Source of the DNA: Phytopseudomonas flavescens | GTDB taxonomy: Bacteria > Pseudomonadota > Gammaproteobacteria > Pseudomonadales > Pseudomonadaceae | Direction: 5' to 3' | DNA length: 64,000 nucleotides | Assembly (NCBI RefSeq): GCF_900100535.1 | Contig: NZ_FNDG01000020.1 | Location: 1 to 64,000 of the forward strand | In this document: piece after piece, positions 25,394 through 33,831 of the stretch | Numbering within the stretch: the first letter of the stretch is position 1 | Layout of the letters: every line of letters starts with the position of its first letter | Notes under the pieces: generated by a model | Database searches by the model: none | The model's input: only the letters and a program-made list of their open reading frames with translations | What the model was told of the DNA's origin: nothing | Program-made: the position numbers and the translations under genes

Positions 25394-26215
25394 GTGAAAA
25401 CCACCCTGTTCGCGGCCCTCGGCCTGACCCTCGCGTCCTTCTGCAACCTGGCTCTGGCAGGCCCTACCCTCGACCGTATCGAGAAGAACGGCGAACTGGT
25501 GAACGTGCTGATGGAAAACTATCCGCCGTTCTCCTTCCTCAACGAGCAGAACCAGCTCGACGGCTTCGACGTCGATGTGGCCAAGGCCCTGGCCGACAAG
25601 CTGGGCGTCAAGCTGCGCCTGGAAACTCCCTCCTGGGACGTGATCGCCGCCGGCCGCTGGAACGGCCGCTACGACATCTGCATCTGCTCGATGACGCCAA
25701 GCAAGGCACGCGCCCAGGTGTTCGACTTCCCGGTGACCTACTACGCCTCGCCGGCGGTGATCGTGGTCAACGCCAGCGATGACCGCATCCACTCGGCCAA
25801 GGATCTCTCCGGTCTGAAGGTCGGCGTCACCAGCGCCTCGTCCTATGAGGGTTACCTGAACAAGGACCTGGTCATCGAAGGCGCCGAGGACAAACCGCTG
25901 GAGTACCCGTTCGACGCCGTACAGGTCGCGCCCTACGACAACGACACCGTGGCCTTTCACGACCTCGCCCTGGGTGCCGGTGTGCGCCTCGATGCCATTC
26001 TCACCAACCTGGTCACCGCGCAGCCGCGCATCGACCAGGACAAGCGCTTCAAGCTGGCCGGCGACGCGCTGTACGCCGAGCCGAACGCCGTGGCCATCGA
26101 GAAGGACGACGCCCAGTGGCGCGCGCGAGTCGTGGAGGCCTTCGCACAATTGCGCCAGGACGGTACCCTGGCGGCCATCTCCAGGAAGTGGATCGATTCC
26201 GATATCAGCCAATGA
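25394..26215 (+). CDS. Amino-acid ABC transporter substrate-binding protein
   Basis: A 273-residue SBP family 3 protein with a signal peptide (about residues 1-23, cleaved at LALA|GPTLD) and the GFDVDVAKALADKLG signature. I start it at GTG 25394, where AAGGAA lies six bases upstream and the signal peptide begins VKTTLF. It delivers an amino acid to the permease whose ATG overlaps its stop. No ATPase gene follows, which is unusual. Confidence 0.9.
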   Translation: MKTTLFAALGLTLASFCNLALAGPTLDRIEKNGELVNVLMENYPPFSFLNEQNQLDGFDVDVAKALADKLGVKLRLETPSWDVIAAGRWNGRYDICICSMTPSKARAQVFDFPVTYYASPAVIVVNASDDRIHSAKDLSGLKVGVTSASSYEGYLNKDLVIEGAEDKPLEYPFDAVQVAPYDNDTVAFHDLALGAGVRLDAILTNLVTAQPRIDQDKRFKLAGDALYAEPNAVAIEKDDAQWRARVVEAFAQLRQDGTLAAISRKWIDSDISQ

Positions 26216-27030
26216 CACCCCCACCTGAATCTCCTCGCCCGCCATCCCTGGCGGGCGTGTTCGGCTTTCGCACCCGTCTTTATCTCACCTGGGCGATCAT
26301 GTTCGCCCTGTGCGTGGCGTTCTTCCTGAGCTTCGACCTGAAGTTCTCGATCATCCTCGACAAGCTGCCCAACCTGCTCGGCACCAGCCTGGCGCCCAAC
26401 GGCTTCCTGCAGGGCGCGGTACTCACCCTGTTCCTGTGCTTCTGCTCGATCTGGGCATCCCTGGCCCTGGGCTTCGTCACCGCCCTGGCGCGCCTGTCGA
26501 AGAGTGCCGTGGCGTTCGGCATCGCCAGCTTCTACGCCTCGTTCTTCCGTGGCACGCCGTTGCTGATCCAGATCCTGCTGATCTACCTGGGCCTGCCGCA
26601 GCTGGGCCTGGTGCCGGGCGCGATCACCGCCGGGATCATTGCCCTGTCGCTGAACTACGGCGCCTACCTGAGCGAAATCTTCCGCGCCGGGCTGATCGGC
26701 GTGCCGCCTGGCCAGCGCGAAGCCTCCCTGGCACTGGGGCTCAAGCCAGCGGTGATCTTCTGGCGGGTGACCCTGCCACAGGCGATGCGCACCATCATCC
26801 CGCCGACCACCAGCCAGTTCATCTCGATGCTCAAGGACTCGTCGCTGATCTCGGTGATGGGCGTCTGGGAAGTGATGTTCCTGGCCCAGTCCTATGGCCG
26901 CTCGTCGTATCGCTACATCGAGATGCTGACCACCGCGGCGGTCATCTACTGGCTGCTGTCGATCGGCCTGGAGCTGATCCAGGCACGCCTCGAGCGTCAT
27001 TACGGCAAGGCTTATCTGAACGGACGCTGA
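26212..27030 (+). CDS. Amino-acid ABC transporter permease
   Basis: A 272-residue HisM-family permease with an extended N terminus. Family parts include FFRGTPLLIQILLIYLG and the ATPase-coupling loop PPGQREASLALGLKPAVIFW. Its ATG overlaps the binding-protein stop (ATGA). It would form a homodimeric channel, since there is no second permease. The partner ATPase must come from elsewhere. Confidence 0.9.
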   Translation: MTPPPESPRPPSLAGVFGFRTRLYLTWAIMFALCVAFFLSFDLKFSIILDKLPNLLGTSLAPNGFLQGAVLTLFLCFCSIWASLALGFVTALARLSKSAVAFGIASFYASFFRGTPLLIQILLIYLGLPQLGLVPGAITAGIIALSLNYGAYLSEIFRAGLIGVPPGQREASLALGLKPAVIFWRVTLPQAMRTIIPPTTSQFISMLKDSSLISVMGVWEVMFLAQSYGRSSYRYIEMLTTAAVIYWLLSIGLELIQARLERHYGKAYLNGR

Positions 27031-27033
27031 GCG

Positions 27034-27498
27034 ATGCAGATACCCGCTGCTGCCATCGAGCGCCTGTCGCGCATCGACTGGTTCGCCAACATCGGCAGCC
27101 CTACGAGGCTTGCAGGTGTGCGCCAGGCCGCTGCACAGGAGCTGGGCAGATTGCTGGCCAGCGACACCTGGGAAGCCGCCACGCTGGAGGCGCGCAATGC
27201 CATTACCGCGCGCCTGGCCCGTCTGCACCCGCGCGATTATCAGGCTTGGAACGACCTGGCAGGTCAGGCCGAAGCGGCGCTACGGCCAATCTGGCAGGAC
27301 CTGCCGGCAGCGCTGGCCGAGGCTACCCTGCTCGCCGACCTGCAATGGATCCTCCACGCCTATCTGATGGAGGCCGCCTACAGCCGGCAGCTGGCGCAGC
27401 CGCTGTTCTTCGACGACTTGCTCAAGGTCTACGAGGCCGGACATATCCCTTGCGGCTGGGACGGCGAGTGGCCGACCGGCCAGTTGGTCATCTGCTGA
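27034..27498 (+). CDS. Conserved hypothetical protein in the ABC operon
   Basis: A 154-residue, helix-rich soluble protein with no signal peptide and no motif I recognise. It begins three bases after the permease stop, so it is very likely in the same transcript. Its C-terminal part (IPCGWDGEWPTGQLVIC) holds conserved-looking tryptophans and two cysteines. It occupies the place where the ATPase gene would be expected but has no Walker motifs. Confidence 0.65.
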   Translation: MQIPAAAIERLSRIDWFANIGSPTRLAGVRQAAAQELGRLLASDTWEAATLEARNAITARLARLHPRDYQAWNDLAGQAEAALRPIWQDLPAALAEATLLADLQWILHAYLMEAAYSRQLAQPLFFDDLLKVYEAGHIPCGWDGEWPTGQLVIC

Positions 27499-27571
27499 GC
27501 GCCCAACGCGCTTGCGGTGAACAGCGCCACGACGCAGGATGGCGGTCGACCGACTTTCAGGAGAGCTGTCC

Positions 27572-28027
27572 ATGGCCGTCCGCATCCCCGTGGAAATCCA
27601 CGCCGTCGCCGCCGCCGATCACGCTGCCTGGTTACCGTTGTGGCAGGGCTACCAACGCTTCTACATGACCGAGATCGACGCCGACACCAGCGCGCAGACC
27701 TGGCAGCGCTTCCTCGACCCTGCCGAGCCGATGTTCGCCGCCCTCGCCTGGCACGATGGCGAGGCCATCGGCCTGGTGCACTGGATCTACCACCGCTCCT
27801 GCTGGACCACCGGCGACTACTGCTACCTGCAGGATCTGTTCATCGGCAAGGACGTACGGGGCAATGGCGTCGGCCGCCAGTTGATCGAGCATGTCTACGC
27901 GGTCGCCCGGGCCGCCGGTTGCTCCCGCGTGCACTGGCTGACCCACGAGACCAACGCCAAGGCCAAGCTGCTCTACGAGCGGATCGGCGAGCACTCGGGC
28001 TTCGAGCAGTACCGTAAACTGTTCTAG
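27572..28027 (+). CDS. GNAT-family N-acetyltransferase
   Basis: A 151-residue acetyltransferase. The acetyl-CoA pyrophosphate loop is VRGNGVGRQLIEH (95-107, Arg96-Gly97-Asn98-Gly99-Val100-Gly101), preceded by the LQDLFIGKD strand. CAGGAGAG precedes ATG 27572. It likely acetylates an amino group of a small molecule. It follows the ABC importer genes by 70 bases and precedes the Lrp regulator, so the substrate may be the imported amine or amino acid. Confidence 0.87.
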   Translation: MAVRIPVEIHAVAAADHAAWLPLWQGYQRFYMTEIDADTSAQTWQRFLDPAEPMFAALAWHDGEAIGLVHWIYHRSCWTTGDYCYLQDLFIGKDVRGNGVGRQLIEHVYAVARAAGCSRVHWLTHETNAKAKLLYERIGEHSGFEQYRKLF

Positions 28028-28087
28028 GCACAGCCCCTGGCACGTAACCCGCATCTCCGTCGGCCTCAACCACCGACAGAGCGAGCC

Positions 28088-28534
28088 ATGAACAAACTGG
28101 ACAACGCGCTGCTGAATATCCTGATCAAGGATTCGCGCACTTCCTTCGCCGATATCGCCCGCCAGCTGAACATCTCCCGCGCCCATGCCCGCACCCGGGT
28201 GCAGGCACTGGTGGAGAGCGGCGTGATCGAGAAATTCACCGCGGTGGTCAACCCGGAAAAGCTCGGCAAGGGCATCTCCACCTTCGTCGACCTGACCGTC
28301 GCGCCCCACGCCATCGAGGCCGTCGCCGAGCGGCTTTCGGCGACCATGGAAGTGGTCAGCCTGTACATCATGAGCGACCTGAAAAGCCTGCATATCCACA
28401 CCCTGACCGACAGCTACGAAACCTTCGATGCCTTCGTGCGCCAGCACATCTTCAATCATCCGGAAATCCTCACGGTCGATTGCAAGGCGCTGATGACCCG
28501 GGTCAAGCATCGGCGTGGCGGCGCACGTCTGTAA
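28088..28534 (+). CDS. Lrp/AsnC-family transcriptional regulator
   Basis: A 148-residue regulator with an N-terminal helix-turn-helix (LDNALLNILIKDSRTSFADI, then LNISRAHARTRV) and the C-terminal ligand-binding RAM-type domain. Family members sense amino acids. It ends the cluster of binding protein, permease, unknown protein and acetyltransferase and is the natural candidate to control it, perhaps through the palindrome at 25295. Confidence 0.88.
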   Translation: MNKLDNALLNILIKDSRTSFADIARQLNISRAHARTRVQALVESGVIEKFTAVVNPEKLGKGISTFVDLTVAPHAIEAVAERLSATMEVVSLYIMSDLKSLHIHTLTDSYETFDAFVRQHIFNHPEILTVDCKALMTRVKHRRGGARL

Positions 28535-28812
28535 CCTCGACTCAGGGTCCGCTGCGCACTGCGTCAAAAGCGTGCCGCCGATGCGTTTTGGTGCACGCAT
28601 GACATTCGCACGCTCACCACGGCCCCGCTTGACGGAACGTACCCGGACAGCCGGCGTGACCTGACAAATGTTCAGCAGCACCTGCTGCGGTTACCGTTTC
28701 GTCACCTCACGAACCTTTGCCACGCTTGTTTTGTGTGCGCCCGGCATCGCCAAGGAAAATCAGATGATCAATAAAAATACTTTTAAATCATAAGGTTGGA
28801 ATAATTTGCTGC
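28535..28812. other. Upstream region of the sigma-54 TRAP operon
   Basis: No gene was seen. The second half is AT-rich (around 28757-28810). It probably holds upstream activator sites for an NtrC-type protein serving the sigma-54 promoter at 28813. I could not identify the activator sites by eye. Confidence 0.5.
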
Positions 28813-28828
28813 TGGCATGGCAGTTGCT
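28813..28828 (+). promoter_or_regulatory. Sigma-54 promoter of the TRAP operon
   Basis: TGGCAT-GGCAG-TTGCT matches the -24/-12 consensus with correct spacing, 75 bases before the binding-protein ATG. GTTGCTC and GAGCAAC, an inverted repeat pair, flank the predicted start just downstream. DctPQM-type operons of Pseudomonas are known to use sigma-54 with DctBD-type control. Confidence 0.8.
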
Positions 28829-28902
28829 CAAGGGTTGCACGAGCAACTTTACATCCGGCAGGCAGATGCCTGGCGCAACGGCCACTGTGGCAGGAGAACC
28901 CC

Positions 28903-30012
28903 ATGAGCCTCAAACGACGACATTTCATCGGCGCCGGCGCCCTCGCGGCGGGTGCTGGCCTGGCACTGGGCGGCAGCGGCGTGGCCAGTGCGGCAGTCAG
29001 CGGCAAGACCTTCAACTGGAAGATGACCAACGCCTATGCGCCGGGTTCGCCCTTCTACGTGCAGGGCCCGGGCAGCCCCACCGACTTCTGCAAGCGCGTC
29101 GAGGACATGTCCGGTGGCCGCCTGAAGATCCAGCACTTCGCCGCCGGTGAGCTGATTCCTGCGCTGGAGGGCTTCGACGCCGTCTCCAGCGGCATGGTGG
29201 AAATGAACGCGGCGAACGCCTTCTTCTGGGCGGGCAAGATCCCCGCAGCGCAGTTCTTCACCGCCGTGCCGTTCGGCATGAATACCCAGGGCATGAACGC
29301 CTGGCTGTACAACGGCGGCGGCTTGAAGCTCTGGGAAGAACTCTACGAACCCCACGGCCTGGTGCCCATGCCCCTGGGTAACACCGGTACGCAGATGACC
29401 GGCTGGTTCCGCCAGCCGCTGGAGAACGTCGACAGCCTCAAGGGCCTGAAGATGCGCATCGCCGGCCTGGCCGGCAAGGTCTACAGCGAGCTGGGCGTGG
29501 CGGTGCGCCTGTTGCCCGGCGGTGAGATATTCCCAGCCCTGGAGCGTGGCGTGATCGACGCCGCCGAGTTCGTCGGCCCCTATCAGGATCGCCGCATGGG
29601 CCTGCACAAGGCGGCCAAGAACTACTACACCACCGGCTGGCACGAGCCGACCAACGTCACCGAGCTGATCATCAACAAACAGGCCTGGGACAGCCTGCCC
29701 GCCGACCTCCAGGCGATCGTGCGTTTCTGCGCCCAGGCCTGCAACACCGACAGCTGGTCATGGTGCGATGCGGTCAACGCCGAGGCCCTGCAGGATCTGG
29801 TCAACAACCAGGGCGTGATCGCCCGGCCGCTGCCGGACGACATCATCAAGCGCCTGCACGAAGTCACCCACGACACCCTGTCGAGCATGGCGGCGAGCGA
29901 CCCGGCGACCCGGAAGGTCTACGAGCACTTCTTCGCCTTCCGCAAGCAGTACATCTCCTGGGCCTCGGTAGGCGAGAAGGCCTTCATGGACATCGGGATG
30001 GGCGAGGCATGA
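28903..30012 (+). CDS. TRAP transporter substrate-binding protein, Tat-exported (TakP-like)
   Basis: A 369-residue periplasmic receptor with a twin-arginine signal (KRRHFIGAGALAAGAG, about 4-19; cleavage near VASA). It has the DctP-fold blocks LKGLKMRIAGLAGKV and LPGGEIFPALERGVIDAAEF typical of the TakP branch, which binds 2-oxo monocarboxylates such as pyruvate. CAGGAGA precedes ATG 28903. It is the first gene of a sigma-54-driven transporter operon. Specificity is inferred from family resemblance. Confidence 0.9.
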   Translation: MSLKRRHFIGAGALAAGAGLALGGSGVASAAVSGKTFNWKMTNAYAPGSPFYVQGPGSPTDFCKRVEDMSGGRLKIQHFAAGELIPALEGFDAVSSGMVEMNAANAFFWAGKIPAAQFFTAVPFGMNTQGMNAWLYNGGGLKLWEELYEPHGLVPMPLGNTGTQMTGWFRQPLENVDSLKGLKMRIAGLAGKVYSELGVAVRLLPGGEIFPALERGVIDAAEFVGPYQDRRMGLHKAAKNYYTTGWHEPTNVTELIINKQAWDSLPADLQAIVRFCAQACNTDSWSWCDAVNAEALQDLVNNQGVIARPLPDDIIKRLHEVTHDTLSSMAASDPATRKVYEHFFAFRKQYISWASVGEKAFMDIGMGEA

Positions 30013-30527
30013 TGGCCATCGTCACCCTTATCGAAGGGCTGGTCGAGACACTGGGCTCCATTGCCCGGGCCTGCGTGCTGCTGCTGGTCCTGCTGGTGTC
30101 GTTCGATGTGCTGATGCGCTACCTGTTCGACTTCAGCCCGGTCGCCCTGCAGGAACTGGAGTGGTACCTGATCTCGCCCATCGCCCTGCTCGGTATCGCC
30201 TACACCCTCAAGCACCGCCAGGACGTGCGCGTGGACTTTCTCTACGAGAAGTTCGCGGTGAAGACCAAGGCCGCCGTCGACCTGTTCAGCGGGATCGCCA
30301 CCGCAGCGATCGGTTTCTACATCGCCCGCCTGGCGTTCAACTACACGATGCAGTCCTACCACATGGGCGAAGGCTCACCCGATCCGGGTGGCCTGCCCTA
30401 CCGCTTCCTGGTCAAGGCCTTCCTGCCGCTGGGCTTCGGCCTGTTCGGCCTGCAGGGCGTGGCCGATAGCCTGCGTGCGCTGTGCACCCTGTTGCAACCA
30501 ACGCAGGCCGGGGAGGTGCGCCCATGA
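30009..30527 (+). CDS. TRAP transporter small permease (DctQ family)
   Basis: A 172-residue membrane protein with four hydrophobic spans and the QDVRVDFLYEKF stretch found in DctQ proteins. ATG 30009 overlaps the receptor stop (ATGA). It links the receptor to the large permease, whose start again overlaps its stop. Confidence 0.9.
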   Translation: MMAIVTLIEGLVETLGSIARACVLLLVLLVSFDVLMRYLFDFSPVALQELEWYLISPIALLGIAYTLKHRQDVRVDFLYEKFAVKTKAAVDLFSGIATAAIGFYIARLAFNYTMQSYHMGEGSPDPGGLPYRFLVKAFLPLGFGLFGLQGVADSLRALCTLLQPTQAGEVRP

Positions 30528-31849
30528 GCCCCAACGAATGGCTGGCCATCGCCATGGTCTTCGGCTTCTTCGCCATGATGATGGCGGGGGTGCCGGTGGC
30601 CATTTCCCTGGCCGTATCAGGGTTCGTCGCCGGCATGATCGGCTTCGGCCCGATGCTGTTCGCACTGCTGCCGGCACGCATGTTCGGGGTGGTCAGCAAC
30701 TACACCCTGCTGGCGATACCCTTGTTCACGTTCATGGGGGTGATGCTGGAGAAGTCCAGGGTCGCCGAGGACATGCTCGATACGATTGGCCGCGCCATGG
30801 GCGGCCTGAACGGCGGCATGGGCCTGGCGATCATTCTGGTCGGCGTGCTGCTTGGCGCCTCCACCGGTATCGTCGGTGCCACCGTGGTGACCATCGGCCT
30901 GCTGACCCTGCCCACTCTGCTGCGTCGCGGCTACAACAAGACCGTGGCCTGCGGCACCATCTGCGCCTCCGGCACCCTCGGGCAGATCATCCCGCCCAGC
31001 CTGGTGCTGATCCTGCTGGCCGATATCCTCGGCCAGTCGGTGGGTTCGATCTTCGCCGCGGCCTTCATCCCCAGCCTGGTGCTGGCGCTGATCTACGTGG
31101 TCTACATGCTGGTGCTCGGTTGGCTGCGCCCGGATTGGGTGCCGGCGATTCCTGCCGAGGAACGCGCCCTGACCAGCCGCAAGCAATTGCTCAAGGACAT
31201 GGCACGCAGCGTACTGCCACCCCTGCTGCTGGTAATGGCGGTACTGGGATCGATCATAGGAGGTGTCGCGGCGCCCACCGAAGCGGCCTCCATGGGTGCA
31301 CTCGGCGCACTGCTCATCGCTGCGCTTTCAGGTCGTCTGAGCTGGCCGACGCTGAAGGCCACCCTGCACGGCACCCTGACCATCAGCGCGATGATCTTCC
31401 TGATCCTGCTCTGCTCGCAGCCGTTCTCCCTGGCCTTCCGTGGCCTCGGTGGCGAGGCCCTGGTGCATGATCTGTTCACCCTGCTGCCAGGCGGCGAACT
31501 CGGGGCGATCCTGTTCCTCATGGCGGTGCTGTTCGTGCTCGGCTTCTTTCTCGAGTGGATCGAGATCTCCTACATCGCCCTGCCGATGTTCCTGCCGGTG
31601 TTCATCGCCTACGACACCGACCTGGTGTGGCTGGGGATCCTGGTGGCGCTGAACCTGCAGATGTCCTTCCTGACACCGCCTTTCGGTTGGGCGCTGTTCT
31701 TTCTCAAGGGCGTTGCGCCACCGGGGGTCAGCACCAAGGACATCTACCTCGGCGCCCTGCCGTACGTATTCCTGCAGATGCTCGCCGTGGCCGTGGTGTT
31801 CTGCTTCCCGTCCCTGGCCACCTGGCTGCCTGCCGCTATCGGTTGGTGA
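30524..31849 (+). CDS. TRAP transporter large permease (DctM family)
   Basis: A 441-residue multi-span permease, full length for DctM, with the GTLGQIIPPSLVLILLADI hairpin and MSFLTPPFGWALFFLKG block. GGGAGG precedes ATG 30524, which overlaps the small-subunit stop by four bases. It is the transport channel of the sigma-54-controlled system. Confidence 0.92.
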   Translation: MSPNEWLAIAMVFGFFAMMMAGVPVAISLAVSGFVAGMIGFGPMLFALLPARMFGVVSNYTLLAIPLFTFMGVMLEKSRVAEDMLDTIGRAMGGLNGGMGLAIILVGVLLGASTGIVGATVVTIGLLTLPTLLRRGYNKTVACGTICASGTLGQIIPPSLVLILLADILGQSVGSIFAAAFIPSLVLALIYVVYMLVLGWLRPDWVPAIPAEERALTSRKQLLKDMARSVLPPLLLVMAVLGSIIGGVAAPTEAASMGALGALLIAALSGRLSWPTLKATLHGTLTISAMIFLILLCSQPFSLAFRGLGGEALVHDLFTLLPGGELGAILFLMAVLFVLGFFLEWIEISYIALPMFLPVFIAYDTDLVWLGILVALNLQMSFLTPPFGWALFFLKGVAPPGVSTKDIYLGALPYVFLQMLAVAVVFCFPSLATWLPAAIGW

Positions 31850-31976
31850 TGCCATGACGGGCACCTCTGGAAACTGCCAGTGCGGTCATCTACCCGCGCG
31901 AACGTTTTTAGAGGCGCCCTATCGGGCCGTGCCGTTATGATCGGTGCGGCCCGAAAACAACAAGGAACCTGATCCC

Positions 31977-33560
31977 ATGCTCAAGAGCACCCACGCCACA
32001 GGCGGCCTGTTCGTCGCTCCCCACCATCTTGCCGCCCAGGCCGGGCGCGACGTGCTCAAGGCCGGCGGCACCGCCGTGGAGGCGATGGTTGCGGCAGCGG
32101 CGACCATCGCGGTGGTCTATCCACACATGAACGCCATTGGCGGTGATGGTTTCTGGCTGATTCACGAACCAGGCAAGCGACCGCTGGCCATCGATGCCTG
32201 CGGCAGCAGCGCGGCGCTGGCCGACCGCGATTTCTACGCGGGCCACGCGCAGATCCCCAGCCGCGGCCCACTGGCTGCGCTGACCGTGGCGGGCACCGTC
32301 GGCGGCTGGGCCGAAGCACTGGCACAGACCGCTCACTGGGGGCCGGGCATGGCCCTGCCCGACCTGCTGAGCGACGCCATCGGCCATGCCCGTCGCGGCA
32401 TCGTGGTCAGCCGCAGTCAGGCGCAACTGACCCAAGGCAAACTGGCCGAACTGAAGGACGTGCCTGGTTTCGCCGAGGTCTACCTGAACCATGGCCAGGC
32501 GCCCAAGGAGGGCGACTTGCTGCGCCAGCCGGCCCTGGCAGAGACCCTGCAGCGCCTGGCCGATGCCGGCCTGGACGACTTCTACCGCGGTGAACTGGCC
32601 ACACGCATGGCCGCCGATCTCGAGCGCCTGGGCAGCCCGCTGCGTCTCGCCGACCTGCAGGGCTACCGGGCCCGGGCGGTCGAACCGCTGAGCGTGCGCC
32701 TGAACGACGCCACCCTGTACAACATGCCGCCGCCGACCCAGGGCCTGGCATCACTGCTGATCCTCGGCATCTTCGAAAAGCTCGCGGTCGAACAGGCCGA
32801 AGGCTTCGAGCATGTGCACGGGCTGGTGGAAGCGACCAAGCAGGCGTTCCTGATCCGCGACCGCGTGGTGACCGATCCAGGTCGCGTACCCCAGGAGCCA
32901 CAGGGCCTGCTGGACGACGCCAACCTGCAACGCCTGGCCGCCGCCATCGACCCGCAGCAGGCGCTGCCGTGGCCACAACCGGCAGCGCCGGGGGATACCA
33001 TCTGGATGGGTTGCATCGACGATCAGGGCCGCGCCGTCAGCTTCATCCAGAGCGTGTACTGGGAGTTCGGCTCCGGCGTGGTACTGCCCTCTACCGGCGT
33101 CGCCTGGCAGAACCGCGGTATCAGTTTCTCCCTCGACCCTACCGCGCTGCAGAGCCTGGAACCGGGCCGCAAGCCCTTCCACACCCTCAACCCGGCCCTC
33201 GCCCTGTTCGACGATGGGCGCACCCTGAGCTACGGCACCATGGGCGGCGAAGGCCAGCCACAGACTCAGGCAGCGATCCTCAGCCGCTACCGCCTGGGCA
33301 GTGACCTGCAGGCCGCCGTCAGCGCACCACGCTGGCTGCTCGGCCGCACCTGGGGCGACGTCAGCACCACCCTCAAGCTGGAAAGCCGTTTCCCGGGCGA
33401 ACTGGTCGAGCGGCTGCGCCAGGCCGGGCATGTCGTCGACGTGCTGGACGAAGCCTTCAGCGACACCATGGGCCACGCCGGCGCCCTGTTGCGCCATCCC
33501 GACGGCATCCTGGAAGGCGCCGCCGACCCGCGCAGCGACGGCAGCGTCTGCGGGCTTTGA
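31977..33560 (+). CDS. Gamma-glutamyltransferase-family hydrolase (HpxW/YwrD-like)
   Basis: A 527-residue Ntn-hydrolase proenzyme. The predicted autocleavage and catalytic residue is Thr341 in PGDTIWMG; the C-terminal small subunit would hold LPSTGVAWQNRG and YGTMGGEGQPQTQ. There is no signal peptide, unlike classical periplasmic GGT. Length and the GDTIW site resemble oxamate amidohydrolase HpxW and YwrD more than glutathione hydrolases. It lies 127 bases after a TRAP transporter of the pyruvate-binding type, so an oxamate-like or gamma-glutamyl substrate is possible. AAGGAA stands upstream of ATG 31977. A TCGGGCCG/CGGCCCGA hairpin (31922-31954) lies in the leader. Confidence 0.82.
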   Translation: MLKSTHATGGLFVAPHHLAAQAGRDVLKAGGTAVEAMVAAAATIAVVYPHMNAIGGDGFWLIHEPGKRPLAIDACGSSAALADRDFYAGHAQIPSRGPLAALTVAGTVGGWAEALAQTAHWGPGMALPDLLSDAIGHARRGIVVSRSQAQLTQGKLAELKDVPGFAEVYLNHGQAPKEGDLLRQPALAETLQRLADAGLDDFYRGELATRMAADLERLGSPLRLADLQGYRARAVEPLSVRLNDATLYNMPPPTQGLASLLILGIFEKLAVEQAEGFEHVHGLVEATKQAFLIRDRVVTDPGRVPQEPQGLLDDANLQRLAAAIDPQQALPWPQPAAPGDTIWMGCIDDQGRAVSFIQSVYWEFGSGVVLPSTGVAWQNRGISFSLDPTALQSLEPGRKPFHTLNPALALFDDGRTLSYGTMGGEGQPQTQAAILSRYRLGSDLQAAVSAPRWLLGRTWGDVSTTLKLESRFPGELVERLRQAGHVVDVLDEAFSDTMGHAGALLRHPDGILEGAADPRSDGSVCGL

Positions 33561-33650
33561 GGTGAGCACGTGGAAGTCGGCTACCGGGGGGAGCGGGCCG
33601 CGCCGGCGATTCGCGCGCATGGCGCGCTCCCACAACGTGGTGGCTCATCC

Positions 33651-33831
33651 AGCCCGTAGGGTGGACGTAGCCTTTCACGTCCACCGCAATGGTGGACCGG
33701 TAAAGCGTGACCCACCCTACAGGCTAATCTTCGGTCTTCCAGCCCGGTAGGGTGGACGTCGCTTTTCACGTCCACCGCAATGGTGGATCGGTAAAGCGTG
33801 ATCCACCCTACAGGCTAATCTTCGGTCTTCC
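33651..33831. repeat. Tandem 90/91-bp duplication carrying two GTAGGGTGGA repeats and a gene 3' end
   Basis: Unit 1 (33651-33740) and unit 2 (33741-33831) are almost identical. Each contains one palindromic repeat copy (33656-33720 and 33747-33811) and ends with ggctaatcttcggtcttcc, which in unit 2 is the end of the adjacent symporter gene including its stop codon. Thus the element and the last five or six codons of the gene were duplicated together. Confidence 0.85.

Noticed and set aside
31922..31954. TCGGGCCG/CGGCCCGA hairpin before the GGT-family gene as a terminator or riboswitch
   Set aside because: The stem is only 8 bp with a 17-base loop and no T-run or conserved aptamer. It is mentioned only as a leader hairpin.
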